A program made the translations under genes and the position numbers. A stretch of DNA of 22,600 nt, taken from JAHELQ01 sp965603365 (GTDB lineage Bacteria; Acidobacteriota; Aminicenantia; UBA2199). Shown here in pieces: positions 1 to 6,200 of the stretch. Below the pieces are notes generated by a model that saw only the letters and a program-made list of their open reading frames with translations, did no database searches and was not told the origin of the DNA. Location of the stretch: NCBI GenBank assembly GCA_965603365.1, contig CBFDCR010000081.1, forward strand, positions 1 through 22,600. The letters run 5' to 3'. Positions within the stretch are counted from its first letter, which is position 1. The number at the start of each line of letters is the position of its first letter.

Positions 1-93
1 AGAGATAATAATTGAAAATTTGCAAGGGAGGAGAAGAGGGAAAAAAGAGGGGTGGCGGGAATTACGTTGATTTGGACTTTAAAGGTTGGTGGT

Positions 94-123
94 GTAGGGG
101 ACGGGAGAATCTGCGTCCCCTAC
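94..123. repeat. Perfect 10-bp inverted repeat with 10-nt loop at the end of hepT
   Basis: Arms at 94-103 and 114-123 are exact reverse complements (GTAGGGGACG / CGTCCCCTAC) around a 10-base loop. The TAG stop codon of the minus-strand hepT gene (120-122) lies inside one arm, so the hairpin forms at the very end of that mRNA. No T-run follows on the minus strand, so it is not a classical intrinsic terminator. It could be a REP-like palindrome or a 3'-end stabilising hairpin. GTAGGGG...CCCCTAC palindromes look familiar to me as dispersed repeats in several bacterial genomes, but I cannot search for other copies. Confidence 0.6.
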
Positions 124-455
124 AACTCCGAGGAAATCTGGTTCTTTAATTTTGATAGTTCATTCTTCACGATGAACCAGATAATGTGTAAATCTACGCC
201 GAAATAGTCATGGACAATTCTATTCCTGATACCCGCCAATTTTCTCCAGGGGATATCCGGGCATCGCTCTCGAATTTCAGAGGGGATATTTTGAGATGCT
301 TCTCCAATGATTTCTATATTCCTGACAACAGCATCCGTAATCATGGTGCTCCCCAAAAAATCCATAAATTCACCAAGACCTTCGGTGTATTCCTCTATTT
401 TTTCGATGGCTTCGAGAATATCTTCAAATAGGAGTTTCCAATCTCTTTTAGACAT
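120..455 (-). CDS. hepT: HepT-family (DUF86) RNase toxin
   Basis: This 111-residue, mostly helical protein matches the HepT/DUF86 toxin family in length and motif. Residues 77-84 give the R-x4-H-x-Y signature (R77, H82, Y84) near the C-terminal part, which in characterised HepT toxins is the RNase active site and holds the tyrosine that is AMPylated. Its start codon lies 8 bases inside the end of the upstream nucleotidyltransferase gene, the usual antitoxin-first order, so the two are translationally coupled. Family knowledge: the partner MntA AMPylates HepT and so silences it. Inference: this pair is a type VII-style toxin-antitoxin module. The motif looks intact, and a palindrome covers the stop codon. 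Nothing indicates whether the module is chromosomal maintenance or phage defence here. Confidence 0.93.
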   Translation of the reverse strand: MSKRDWKLLFEDILEAIEKIEEYTEGLGEFMDFLGSTMITDAVVRNIEIIGEASQNIPSEIRERCPDIPWRKLAGIRNRIVHDYFGVDLHIIWFIVKNELSKLKNQISSEL

Positions 456-750
456 AAACCAGTTCTTCTTTGATCTGTTTCATGATTTTGGGTTTGACAC
501 CGTGGACAGAGGCCAGATCTACTTTTACCCCCAACATCTCTTCCAGTTCGTCGGCCAATGTCACAAAATCCAGGCCAATGGGGCTCTTAAACTCCACCAG
601 GATATCCACATCACTCTGCGGCGTCTCTTCTCCCCGGCTGTATGAGCCGAATATGCCGATCTTCTTTATTGGATATTTTCTCATCAATTGGGGTTTATGT
701 TGGTTCAGGACTAATTTTAATTCCTTGATACTTTTCATTTTTCTGCCCAT
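448..750 (-). CDS. mntA: MntA-type minimal nucleotidyltransferase antitoxin
   Basis: This 100-residue protein has the minimal nucleotidyltransferase signature G-S-x10-D-x-D (G35, S36, D47, D49), and a further Asp at 78 in the VKVDLA strand can serve as the third metal ligand. Such MntA antitoxins transfer AMP to a tyrosine of the cognate HepT toxin, whose gene overlaps this one by 8 bases. The start is uncertain. The ATG at 750 sits only 5 bases after a TATAAT -10 box, which would make it leaderless, while the in-frame ATG at 738 (giving MKSIKELK...) would leave a leader of about 11 bases and is equally plausible. No convincing Shine-Dalgarno precedes either. Confidence 0.92.
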   Translation of the reverse strand: MGRKMKSIKELKLVLNQHKPQLMRKYPIKKIGIFGSYSRGEETPQSDVDILVEFKSPIGLDFVTLADELEEMLGVKVDLASVHGVKPKIMKQIKEELVYV

Positions 751-1067
751 CAGGTATTATATCACATCTTATCCTTTTTCAATGCAAAACTAAGTACTCG
801 GGGATTAATTCGGGATCAGGTTAGATTCGCTATAGTGAGGAATGGGCACACCGCCCCGGGTTATACTCAATCTCAACGCAATCTCCGTAAGCCGAGTTTA
901 GCGACTCCATAACTTCTCCGGTTCCTTTCCGGTTGAATATTTTTATGTACCATAGGGGAGAAAAAAAAGCAATAGTCTTTTTATAAATTTTTCAGGCTTA
1001 CCTAAAGTAGGCCGGTGCTGACACCAATATGGCATAAAAAGGATGGGAAGCCTTATGGGGGGGGACA
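751..1067. other. Intergenic region with no recognisable gene
   Basis: These roughly 320 bases between the toxin-antitoxin promoter and the tRNA hold no credible reading frame in either strand. They contain the mntA promoter at the left end, a short imperfect hairpin (GGCTTAC...GTAGGCC, near 993-1013) and, at the right end, the G8 motif that abuts the tRNA 3' end. I found no riboswitch or insertion-sequence end. Confidence 0.5.
756..782 (-). promoter_or_regulatory. Probable sigma70 promoter of mntA-hepT (extended -10)
   Basis: Reading the minus strand, a TATAAT hexamer (761-756) is preceded by TG one base upstream, forming an extended -10 (TGATATAAT). A TTGAAA candidate -35 lies at 782-777 with a rather short 15-bp spacer. 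The predicted transcription start falls at about position 749, on or next to the first candidate start codon. MntA-HepT modules are often autoregulated, but I see no clear operator palindrome overlapping the box. Confidence 0.6.
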
Positions 1068-1068
1068 T
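1055..1068. repeat. 14-bp G8 motif, copy 1 (second copy at 9016-9029)
   Basis: The 14-mer ATGGGGGGGGACAT occurs exactly here and again at 9016-9029. On the minus strand it reads ATGTCCCCCCCCAT and directly follows a transcribed unit in both cases: here the tRNA-Arg 3' end, there yajC (its stop is 24 bases away). Flanking bases are not shared, so the repeat is confined to these 14 bases. Chance is possible because half the motif is homopolymer. Confidence 0.5.
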
Positions 1069-1140
1069 ACGCCCGGAGGGACTCGAACCCCCAACGCGCA
1101 GATTCGAAGTCTACCGCTCTATCCGTTGAGCTACGGGCGC
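1068..1140 (-). tRNA. tRNA-Arg (anticodon TCG)
   Basis: On the minus strand the 73 bases fold as a complete cloverleaf. The acceptor is GCGCCCG/CGGGCGT (closing G-U pair), the D arm GCTC...GAGC, the anticodon stem GTAGA/TCTGC with loop CTTCGAA, and the T arm GGGGG-TTCGAGT-CCCTC. The anticodon TCG reads the CGA/CGN arginine codons. The discriminator base is A (complement of position 1068), and no CCA is encoded, so CCA must be added by nucleotidyltransferase. The gene stands alone with no adjacent tRNA. No terminator with a T-run is obvious immediately downstream. Confidence 0.96.
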
Positions 1141-1218
1141 ACGCGCTGTATTGGTTAATGGGATGATTATACGACTATCCGGTTTTTTTTTCAAGACCAT
1201 TCTAATGAAAAAATAGAC

Positions 1219-1247
1219 TTGAAAAAAATGTAATTTTCCGTTATTAT
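1219..1247 (+). promoter_or_regulatory. Sigma70 promoter for the 461-aa gene, predicted leaderless
   Basis: TTGAAA at 1219-1224 and TATTAT at 1242-1247 are separated by exactly 17 bases. Counting the -10 hexamer as -12 to -7 puts +1 at position 1254, the A of the downstream ATG. The sequence just before that ATG has no properly spaced Shine-Dalgarno (a GAGG lies only 1 base away). The arrangement therefore suggests a leaderless mRNA. Confidence 0.65.
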
Positions 1248-1253
1248 AGAGGT

Positions 1254-2639
1254 ATGACAAGCAAAGAGATCGAAAACATAAGTGAATATTTTACAATGGA
1301 TAGTGCCGAGATATCGGCGGAGAAGAAGTGGGATAATATCTTTTTAAGCTGGATCAGCCGGATTGATCAAAAGAAAATGATGCTCAACCTTTTCGAGTTG
1401 AAGCTGTGCATGGAAAGTATCGAAGCATTCTTTTCCTCCAGCTACCTGGAACACCTGGTGTTCAAATATACCACCAGTGAATTACGAAATTACGACTTCT
1501 ACTTTTACACCTTCAATCAAGTCGTTGTCAAAGTTATCAATCTCTTAAAAGAGTTGGATTTCAAAAAAGACAAATACTTTTTAAATTTTGAAGAGTTTAT
1601 CGTAGATAGCATTTTAGAAGGCTACGGCACCAGGTCGTTCCCCTATTTCAAAGAAATCTACGCACCGGAATCCTCCTGGTTTTCCAGTCTGCGCATCTTC
1701 CTTCAAAATCTGAAAATTTTGACTTCGGAATTGTCCAAAGGCGATATCATTAGCCAGCGGGCCTATAATTCCCTCAAAAAGATATACCACAAAGAATTAA
1801 TCGGGAATCCTATCATTTTGTCTTTACTCAAAAAGAACTTCATCCCCCGGATGGATAAAATATACCAGCCCGATATTTCTGAGATCATTATTTCCATAAC
1901 GGATAAAGAGGTCAAAAAACATGTAGGCATCTTCTTCATCTTCGCGTTCCGGGTGATGAAAATCAACAACTTCATCGAGCTTCATCTCAATCGAAGTAAG
2001 AACATCCATGTGGCCATACCCCTGGTCATTACCCTCAAAGATCATCTAGAAAATATTTTTTCCTTCTATGAAAAAATGTTAAGCAAAAGCCTGTCTAACT
2101 ATTTTAAAGATAAAAAGGAATTAAAACCCATCAGTGAAGTCTTTGAAGAATTAAAATCGGAATTCAATAAAATCTACGACGGTGAATTTCCCTATTATTT
2201 CGACCAGGGAAATGAAAAAATCAATGCCAGGAAGATCTTAAAGAATATCGTGATTATCTCTGATGTGGCTATCAAAGAACTGATCGAGACCTTAGCCAAA
2301 TTGTTTAAGCCGGAAATATCCGGCAGCAACATATTCGAAAATTACATCTCCCGCAAGCAGCAAGCCCTGGTGGTGAAGAAAAAGTTAACGAAGCTGCACA
2401 CCAAGATCAACGACTACTTCACCCACAAGGGAAATATCAATCCTTCGGATATCCTGTTTGACATCAATCTATTTATCGAAACAGATCTCAATTACCTGCT
2501 GTATAAAGACTGGAATGAATTTTTATACTATTACAACCATTTAATTAAAACAAATTTTTCGTCGGAATTCGATATCAATTTAAGGGCTTTTCACTCCTTT
2601 ATCACCAAAATCTTAAAGGAGATGGTTAACAAAAGTTGA
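1254..2639 (+). CDS. Unrecognised helical protein, 461 aa
   Basis: I do not recognise a family. The protein is rich in Lys, Glu, Ile, Leu, Phe and Tyr, with few Gly and Pro. It looks soluble and almost entirely alpha-helical, with no signal peptide and no clear membrane segment; the stretch around residues 215-235 (VGIFFIFAFRVMK) is the most hydrophobic. There are no Cys clusters or nucleotide-binding motifs. A long charged region near 265-330 and the KQQALVVKKKL segment near 370 could be coiled coil. It opens a plus-strand run with ndk and a lipid kinase, but 73 bases and a further -10-like TATAAT separate it from ndk, so co-regulation is uncertain. It starts at an ATG located exactly at the predicted transcription start. 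It reads more AT-rich than the folD-tgt region by eye. Confidence 0.85.
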   Translation: MTSKEIENISEYFTMDSAEISAEKKWDNIFLSWISRIDQKKMMLNLFELKLCMESIEAFFSSSYLEHLVFKYTTSELRNYDFYFYTFNQVVVKVINLLKELDFKKDKYFLNFEEFIVDSILEGYGTRSFPYFKEIYAPESSWFSSLRIFLQNLKILTSELSKGDIISQRAYNSLKKIYHKELIGNPIILSLLKKNFIPRMDKIYQPDISEIIISITDKEVKKHVGIFFIFAFRVMKINNFIELHLNRSKNIHVAIPLVITLKDHLENIFSFYEKMLSKSLSNYFKDKKELKPISEVFEELKSEFNKIYDGEFPYYFDQGNEKINARKILKNIVIISDVAIKELIETLAKLFKPEISGSNIFENYISRKQQALVVKKKLTKLHTKINDYFTHKGNINPSDILFDINLFIETDLNYLLYKDWNEFLYYYNHLIKTNFSSEFDINLRAFHSFITKILKEMVNKS

Positions 2640-2712
2640 ACTCTATTACCGAAATAACACCAAAACGAGCACCAACTCGAAGAGCAAAATCTATAATCTA
2701 TGAGGAGGCAAC

Positions 2713-3180
2713 ATGTCATTAGAGCAAACATTTGTTATGATCAAACCGGATGGTATTCAGCGGCAACTGCTGGGCGAAGTCATTTCCAGATTTGAAAAAA
2801 AAGGTTTAAAACTGGTGGCCCTGAAGATGATAAGAATCGATAGAGAATTAGCCGAGGAACACTATGGAATTCATAAAGGCAAGCCATTTTATGCCGGGCT
2901 CATCGAGTTTATTACCTCAGGCCCGGTAGTGGCCAGTATCTGGTCGGGTGAAAGTGCCATTCATATCGTGCGAAAACTGGTGGGGGCCACCAGGGCGGAA
3001 GATGCGGAGCCCGGAACGATTCGGGGAGACTTTGCCATCAGTACAAGTTTTAACATTGTGCACGCCTCAGATTCGCCGGAAACAGCCCAAAGGGAAATCA
3101 ATTTGTTTTTCTCCAGGAAGGAAATGTTAACCTATAATTTGACTATAGAAGAGTGGCTCTGCCCTGAAGATGAGAAGTAG
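2713..3180 (+). CDS. ndk: Nucleoside diphosphate kinase
   Basis: This 155-residue cytoplasmic enzyme transfers the gamma-phosphate between nucleoside triphosphates and diphosphates through a phosphohistidine intermediate, balancing NTP and dNTP pools. The N-terminal FVMIKPDG strand, the GTIRGDFA loop (residues 101-108) and the catalytic H117 in NIVHASDS are all present. It is slightly longer than typical bacterial Ndk (about 140 aa) because of a C-terminal tail ending in WLCPEDEK. The tail and the HASDS form of the active site resemble archaeal-type or deep-branching sequences, as I recall them. An AGGAGG Shine-Dalgarno at 2703-2708 fixes the start. A TATAAT at 2692-2697 may provide a promoter, though I see no good -35 for it. 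Confidence 0.98.
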   Translation: MSLEQTFVMIKPDGIQRQLLGEVISRFEKKGLKLVALKMIRIDRELAEEHYGIHKGKPFYAGLIEFITSGPVVASIWSGESAIHIVRKLVGATRAEDAEPGTIRGDFAISTSFNIVHASDSPETAQREINLFFSRKEMLTYNLTIEEWLCPEDEK

Positions 3181-3197
3181 CAGCATGATGTTAGCTA

Positions 3198-3206
3198 TGT
3201 TATAAT
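3198..3206 (+). promoter_or_regulatory. Extended -10 promoter of the lipid kinase gene
   Basis: TGTTATAAT at 3198-3206 is a TG-n-TATAAT extended -10 element. No convincing -35 lies 16-18 bases upstream, which is usual for extended -10 promoters. The predicted start near 3213 leaves only about 3 bases before the ATG at 3216, and there is no Shine-Dalgarno, so the mRNA is probably leaderless or nearly so. Confidence 0.6.
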
Positions 3207-3215
3207 ATAGATGAC

Positions 3216-4121
3216 ATGAAGCGAAAAGAAAGGATTCTGGTTATCCTCAATCCGTCCTCCGGGGTGGTCTCCAAAGATATCGCCACCTCCGTTATCTTTA
3301 AAAAACTCAGAGAGTATTTCGATACGGTCTCCATCATCAACTCTAATTCCCCCGCCCACGGCTACGGGATTACCAAACAGGCGCTGGAGTACTTCGACAT
3401 TATTACCGCTTTTGGGGGAGACGGGACTATTAACTCCATCGCTTCTGCCTTAATCGGTTCCGAAAAAATTCTCGGCATCTTGCCCGGAGGATCGGGCAAT
3501 GGGTTGGTACGAAATTTGAATATACCCTTATCCTGGAGAAGGGCACTGGACATTTTAAAATATGGGAAAGATGCCTATTTTGATGTGGGTAAAATTAACC
3601 AGAAATACTTTTTAAACGTGGCGGGAGTGGGACTCGACGGTCTGATCGCCAAAAAATTCAACCTTCAGTCAAAAACCCGGGGCATTGTACCCTATATCTA
3701 TTATGGCTTAAAGGGATACTTCGAGATGCCCACCTACCGGGTGAAGATTGTCCTGGATGATATGGAATTCCAGGATGAAATCATGCTGGTGGCCTTTGCC
3801 AATTTTCAGCAATATGGCGGCAAGGCGATTATTGCCCCTTTTGCCCAGCCGGATGACCAAAAACTGGATTTATGCATCATTAATAAAATTAAATTCTTGA
3901 AGACCCCTGTGAGTATTCAGAAACTACTCACCGGAAATATTCACCAGTTGCCTTTTTATCGAAGTTATAAGTTTGAAAAGGTCAAGATCGAATCTCTCGA
4001 TCGTACCATTCCCTGTACTATTGATGGGGAATACGGAGGAAGGGATTTAAAAAGTTACACCGTCCAAGTCCTCCCGGCAAAAATCAAAATCAGGGTTCCC
4101 GATTCCATCCTCCATAAATAA
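3216..4121 (+). CDS. Diacylglycerol/lipid kinase (DAGKc domain, YegS/BmrU-like)
   Basis: This 301-residue protein has the diacylglycerol-kinase catalytic fold. The N-terminal strand ends in LNPSSG (11-16), the nucleotide-binding GGDGT is at 67-71, and the glycine-rich PGGSGNG loop at 90-96 replaces the more usual GTGND form. A beta-sandwich C-terminal half includes the IDGE segment (residues 269-272) typical of the family. Members phosphorylate diacylglycerol or related lipid alcohols with ATP at the inner face of the membrane, for phospholipid recycling. The exact substrate cannot be read from the sequence. The gene follows ndk by 35 bases, with its own extended -10 box, and ends at a strong bidirectional terminator. 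Related sphingosine or ceramide kinases are an alternative that cannot be excluded. Confidence 0.93.
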   Translation: MKRKERILVILNPSSGVVSKDIATSVIFKKLREYFDTVSIINSNSPAHGYGITKQALEYFDIITAFGGDGTINSIASALIGSEKILGILPGGSGNGLVRNLNIPLSWRRALDILKYGKDAYFDVGKINQKYFLNVAGVGLDGLIAKKFNLQSKTRGIVPYIYYGLKGYFEMPTYRVKIVLDDMEFQDEIMLVAFANFQQYGGKAIIAPFAQPDDQKLDLCIINKIKFLKTPVSIQKLLTGNIHQLPFYRSYKFEKVKIESLDRTIPCTIDGEYGGRDLKSYTVQVLPAKIKIRVPDSILHK

Positions 4122-4136
4122 TCTGAAATTCTAAAT

Positions 4137-4168
4137 AAAAAAAGGGAAGCAGCAATGCTTCCCTTTTT
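4137..4168. terminator. Bidirectional intrinsic terminator
   Basis: GGGAAGC (4144-4150) and GCTTCCC (4157-4163) form a perfect stem around a 6-base loop. Seven A residues flank the left side and five T residues the right side. It therefore terminates in both directions, serving the lipid kinase gene on the plus strand and exbD on the minus strand, which converge here. Confidence 0.92.
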
Positions 4169-4208
4169 ATAACTTGAGAAAATCTTAGTTTCTAAATTTT
4201 TACTCGAC

Positions 4209-4652
4209 TTAATCAGAACCTGCGTATTGCTCGGTAACCAACCCCAAAACCTCTATGTTGGCCTCTTTGATTTTATTCATTACATCTATCACTTTGCCGT
4301 ATTCAAGGTTCAGGTCCGCCCTGAGCAATACCTTCCGATCCGTAATCTGACGTTCCTCCATGAGATCTTCGATGGCAACCGGTAATTTGCTCATATCGTC
4401 AATCATCTTATCATCAAGGAAGAGTTTAATGCCGCCAGATACACGATCCACAGCCACATCAACGGTGACCATCTCACCCGCTTGGGGCTCTTCCTGCGTA
4501 TTGCTGGCTTCAGGCAGCGTTACATTGGCGCCCCGTTGAATCATGGGGGTCACCACCATAAAGATGATCAACAGCACCAGCAGGATATCACACAGAGGTA
4601 CCACATTGGGTTCTGATTTTGTCTCACTTGTGCCCAGTTCTGCACCAGCCAT
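4209..4652 (-). CDS. exbD: ExbD/TolR-family biopolymer transport protein
   Basis: This 147-residue inner-membrane protein has the ExbD plan: a short cytoplasmic N-terminus, one transmembrane helix and a periplasmic domain of about 100 residues. The helix carries the invariant proton-relay Asp in PLCDILLVLLIIF (D22). With ExbB it forms the proton-driven motor that energises TonB. It is the last gene of tonB-exbB-exbD, starts 11 bases after the exbB stop behind an AAGGAG ribosome site, and ends ahead of the bidirectional terminator. A TolR role is possible from the fold, but the tonB gene in the same unit argues for ExbD. Confidence 0.94.
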   Translation of the reverse strand: MAGAELGTSETKSEPNVVPLCDILLVLLIIFMVVTPMIQRGANVTLPEASNTQEEPQAGEMVTVDVAVDRVSGGIKLFLDDKMIDDMSKLPVAIEDLMEERQITDRKVLLRADLNLEYGKVIDVMNKIKEANIEVLGLVTEQYAGSD

Positions 4653-4663
4653 TATCGGGCTCC

Positions 4664-5350
4664 TTACTTTACTTTTTTATTACCCTGCAGTTTGATAAAG
4701 TGGTCGATCAACTCTGACGAAGCATTGGCCATTTCTCCGGTAAAAATATCGACTCTGTTGAGAAGACCGTTGAAAAACCAAACCGCGATGACCGCCACTA
4801 AAATACCAAAACCTGTGGTAATCAATGCTTCGGCAATTCCGGCGGCAACGGTTCCGATTCCACCGGAGCCGGACACGGACATGCTCTGAAACGCATTGAT
4901 GATACCAAAAACTGTACCGAACAAACCGACGAATGGCCCCGTGGAACCAATGGTAGCCAGGGTACTCATTCCTCTCTTAAATTCCTGAACGCCTTTGATT
5001 GTGGCTCTTTCAATTGCTCGCTTAGCAGACTCTACTTTTTGACTATAGTCCGCCTTGGTGTCCTCCTGGAATTGCAGTTCACTCAGACCGGCAACCAGCA
5101 CTTTTGCAAGATGACTATTTTTGAATTTTTTGTCGGAAGATAATTTTATGGATTCTTCTATTTTTCCTTCTTGCCAAAGTTTACTGATAAGTCTCAACAA
5201 TATGTTGGATTGTGTTTTCGCTTTCTGGAAAACCAGGAATCTCTCTACGCCTACAGCAATCGAATAAATCGACATGAACAGCAACACGAAGGAAACTGTT
5301 TTTGCAATTATTCCCATCGAGGCGAACATTTCGGGTAGATTAAATTGCAT
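4664..5350 (-). CDS. exbB: ExbB/TolQ/MotA-family proton channel protein
   Basis: This 228-residue inner-membrane protein has the usual three transmembrane segments: near residues 15-35, 110-135 (containing TLATIGSTGPFVGLFGTVFG) and 155-195 (GIAEALITTGFGILVAVIAV). The Thr residues in the last two helices line the proton path in characterised ExbB. The charged cytoplasmic loop lies between the first two helices. It assembles as a pentamer around ExbD and powers TonB. It starts at an ATG behind AGGAGG with ideal spacing, 28 bases after tonB, so all three genes form one unit. Confidence 0.95.
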   Translation of the reverse strand: MQFNLPEMFASMGIIAKTVSFVLLFMSIYSIAVGVERFLVFQKAKTQSNILLRLISKLWQEGKIEESIKLSSDKKFKNSHLAKVLVAGLSELQFQEDTKADYSQKVESAKRAIERATIKGVQEFKRGMSTLATIGSTGPFVGLFGTVFGIINAFQSMSVSGSGGIGTVAAGIAEALITTGFGILVAVIAVWFFNGLLNRVDIFTGEMANASSELIDHFIKLQGNKKVK

Positions 5351-5378
5351 AATAAACCTCCTAAATTTTTTAAGTGTA

Positions 5379-6122
5379 TTATTGTCTCAAGTTAAAGGTA
5401 ACAACTACGGTGAATTTAACAGGTTTTGGAATACCATTCACGATATAGGGCTCATAAATCCATTGTTTAATAGCCGCAAGCGCGTTGGAATTCAACAATG
5501 GATGTCCACTGATAATTCTCGCTGAGGCAACCCGTCCGTAAATATCAGTTACGGCTTCGATGATCACTTTTCCCCGGATCCTGGCCTTTAAGGCCACCGC
5601 TGGATATTCTGGCTCTACCTTTTTGATGAGTCTCGGCTGTTGCACATTGGACACGCGTATAGCCTCTGTATCGGTGGCTTCTCCCAATCCGCCAAGAACA
5701 CCGCCGACGACTCCACCTTCGACTCCACCTTCGACTCCGCCTTCAATTCCGCCCTCTATGCCAAAATCGCCAATATCCTCTTCCTCAATCTCTTCGGGGA
5801 TTTCTACCGGTGCCACCAGTCGACCGGCGACCGTCGGTTTCTTGTCAACTTCCTCTTTTTGCTCTTGCTGTTTGCTTCTCCGCTTTGAAGTTTTCTTCTT
5901 GGCGGCTGGGGGTGGGGGAGGGGGTGGGGGAGGGGGTGGGGATGCCATAAATACATTGATAACCTTAATTTCTGGTAAATCTGCATCTGCATTCATGAGC
6001 GGAGCCACCACAACGACTGCGATCAAGAATGCATGCAGCAGAATGGAAAGGGGGAAGGTTATCCATCTTCTTCTTGTAGTCTTTTTACTGCCACTTGTAG
6101 CAATTAACGCATCTTCAAACAT
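5379..6122 (-). CDS. tonB: TonB energy-transducing protein
   Basis: This 247-residue TonB links the inner-membrane ExbB-ExbD motor to TonB-dependent outer-membrane receptors. One N-terminal transmembrane helix (about 21-43) includes the S26-x3-H30 pair that matches the functional Ser16/His20 of E. coli TonB. A periplasmic linker follows, with eleven consecutive prolines near residue 62, a Lys/Arg-rich stretch and a Gly-Gly-Val/Ile-Glu repeat (near 122-146). The C-terminal TonB domain (about 160-247) contains the EPEYPAVALKARIRGKV motif. The start is fixed by an AGGGAGG ribosome site 5 bases upstream. The gene sits 78 bases after secF with an AT-rich promoter-like gap, so it probably has its own promoter. 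The proline run may need elongation factor P. Confidence 0.96.
   Translation of the reverse strand: MFEDALIATSGSKKTTRRRWITFPLSILLHAFLIAVVVVAPLMNADADLPEIKVINVFMASPPPPPPPPPPPAAKKKTSKRRSKQQEQKEEVDKKPTVAGRLVAPVEIPEEIEEEDIGDFGIEGGIEGGVEGGVEGGVVGGVLGGLGEATDTEAIRVSNVQQPRLIKKVEPEYPAVALKARIRGKVIIEAVTDIYGRVASARIISGHPLLNSNALAAIKQWIYEPYIVNGIPKPVKFTVVVTFNLRQ
5710..5757 (-). repeat. 12-bp tandem repeat, four units, inside tonB
   Basis: Four 12-base units (5710-5721, 5722-5733, 5734-5745, 5746-5757) encode the Glu-Gly-Gly-Val/Ile linker repeats of TonB. The first two units are identical and the others drift. In-frame slippage here would change only the linker length. Confidence 0.8.
5908..5941 (+). repeat. 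Six-run G-quadruplex motif in the tonB polyproline codons
   Basis: The plus strand carries six runs of five, five, five, five, five and four G, each separated by one T or A. This is an exceptionally strong parallel G-quadruplex consensus. It lies on the template strand of tonB, whose codons alternate CCA, CCC and CCT to encode eleven prolines. It could impede polymerase and replication, and the region is prone to slippage. Confidence 0.8.
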
Positions 6123-6132
6123 AATAACCTCC

Positions 6133-6184
6133 CTGCGAAGATTAACGCAGAATTATATATATAATAATTTTTTATAAAATTCAA
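6133..6184 (-). promoter_or_regulatory. tonB promoter and small leader hairpin
   Basis: On the minus strand, TTGAAT (6184-6179) and TATATA (6161-6156) are 17 bases apart in a very AT-rich gap. An overlapping TATAAT (6157-6152) is an alternative -10. Downstream a short hairpin, CTGCG (6150-6146) / CGCAG (6137-6133), abuts the AGGGAGG ribosome site (6134-6128) and shares two bases with it. I see no clear Fur box. Confidence 0.5.
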
Positions 6185-6200
6185 GGGGTTTTTCATATTT

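Noticed and set aside
990..1013. Hairpin GGCTTAC...GTAGGCC as tRNA terminator
   Set aside because: On the minus strand the stem has a C-A mismatch and no U-run follows, so termination is not supported.
5560..6177. Plus-strand frame of 205 codons antisense to tonB
   Set aside because: It is the mirror of the proline/glycine-rich tonB codons, giving runs of Gly, Pro and Ser. It has no ribosome site, and tonB has a full domain match.
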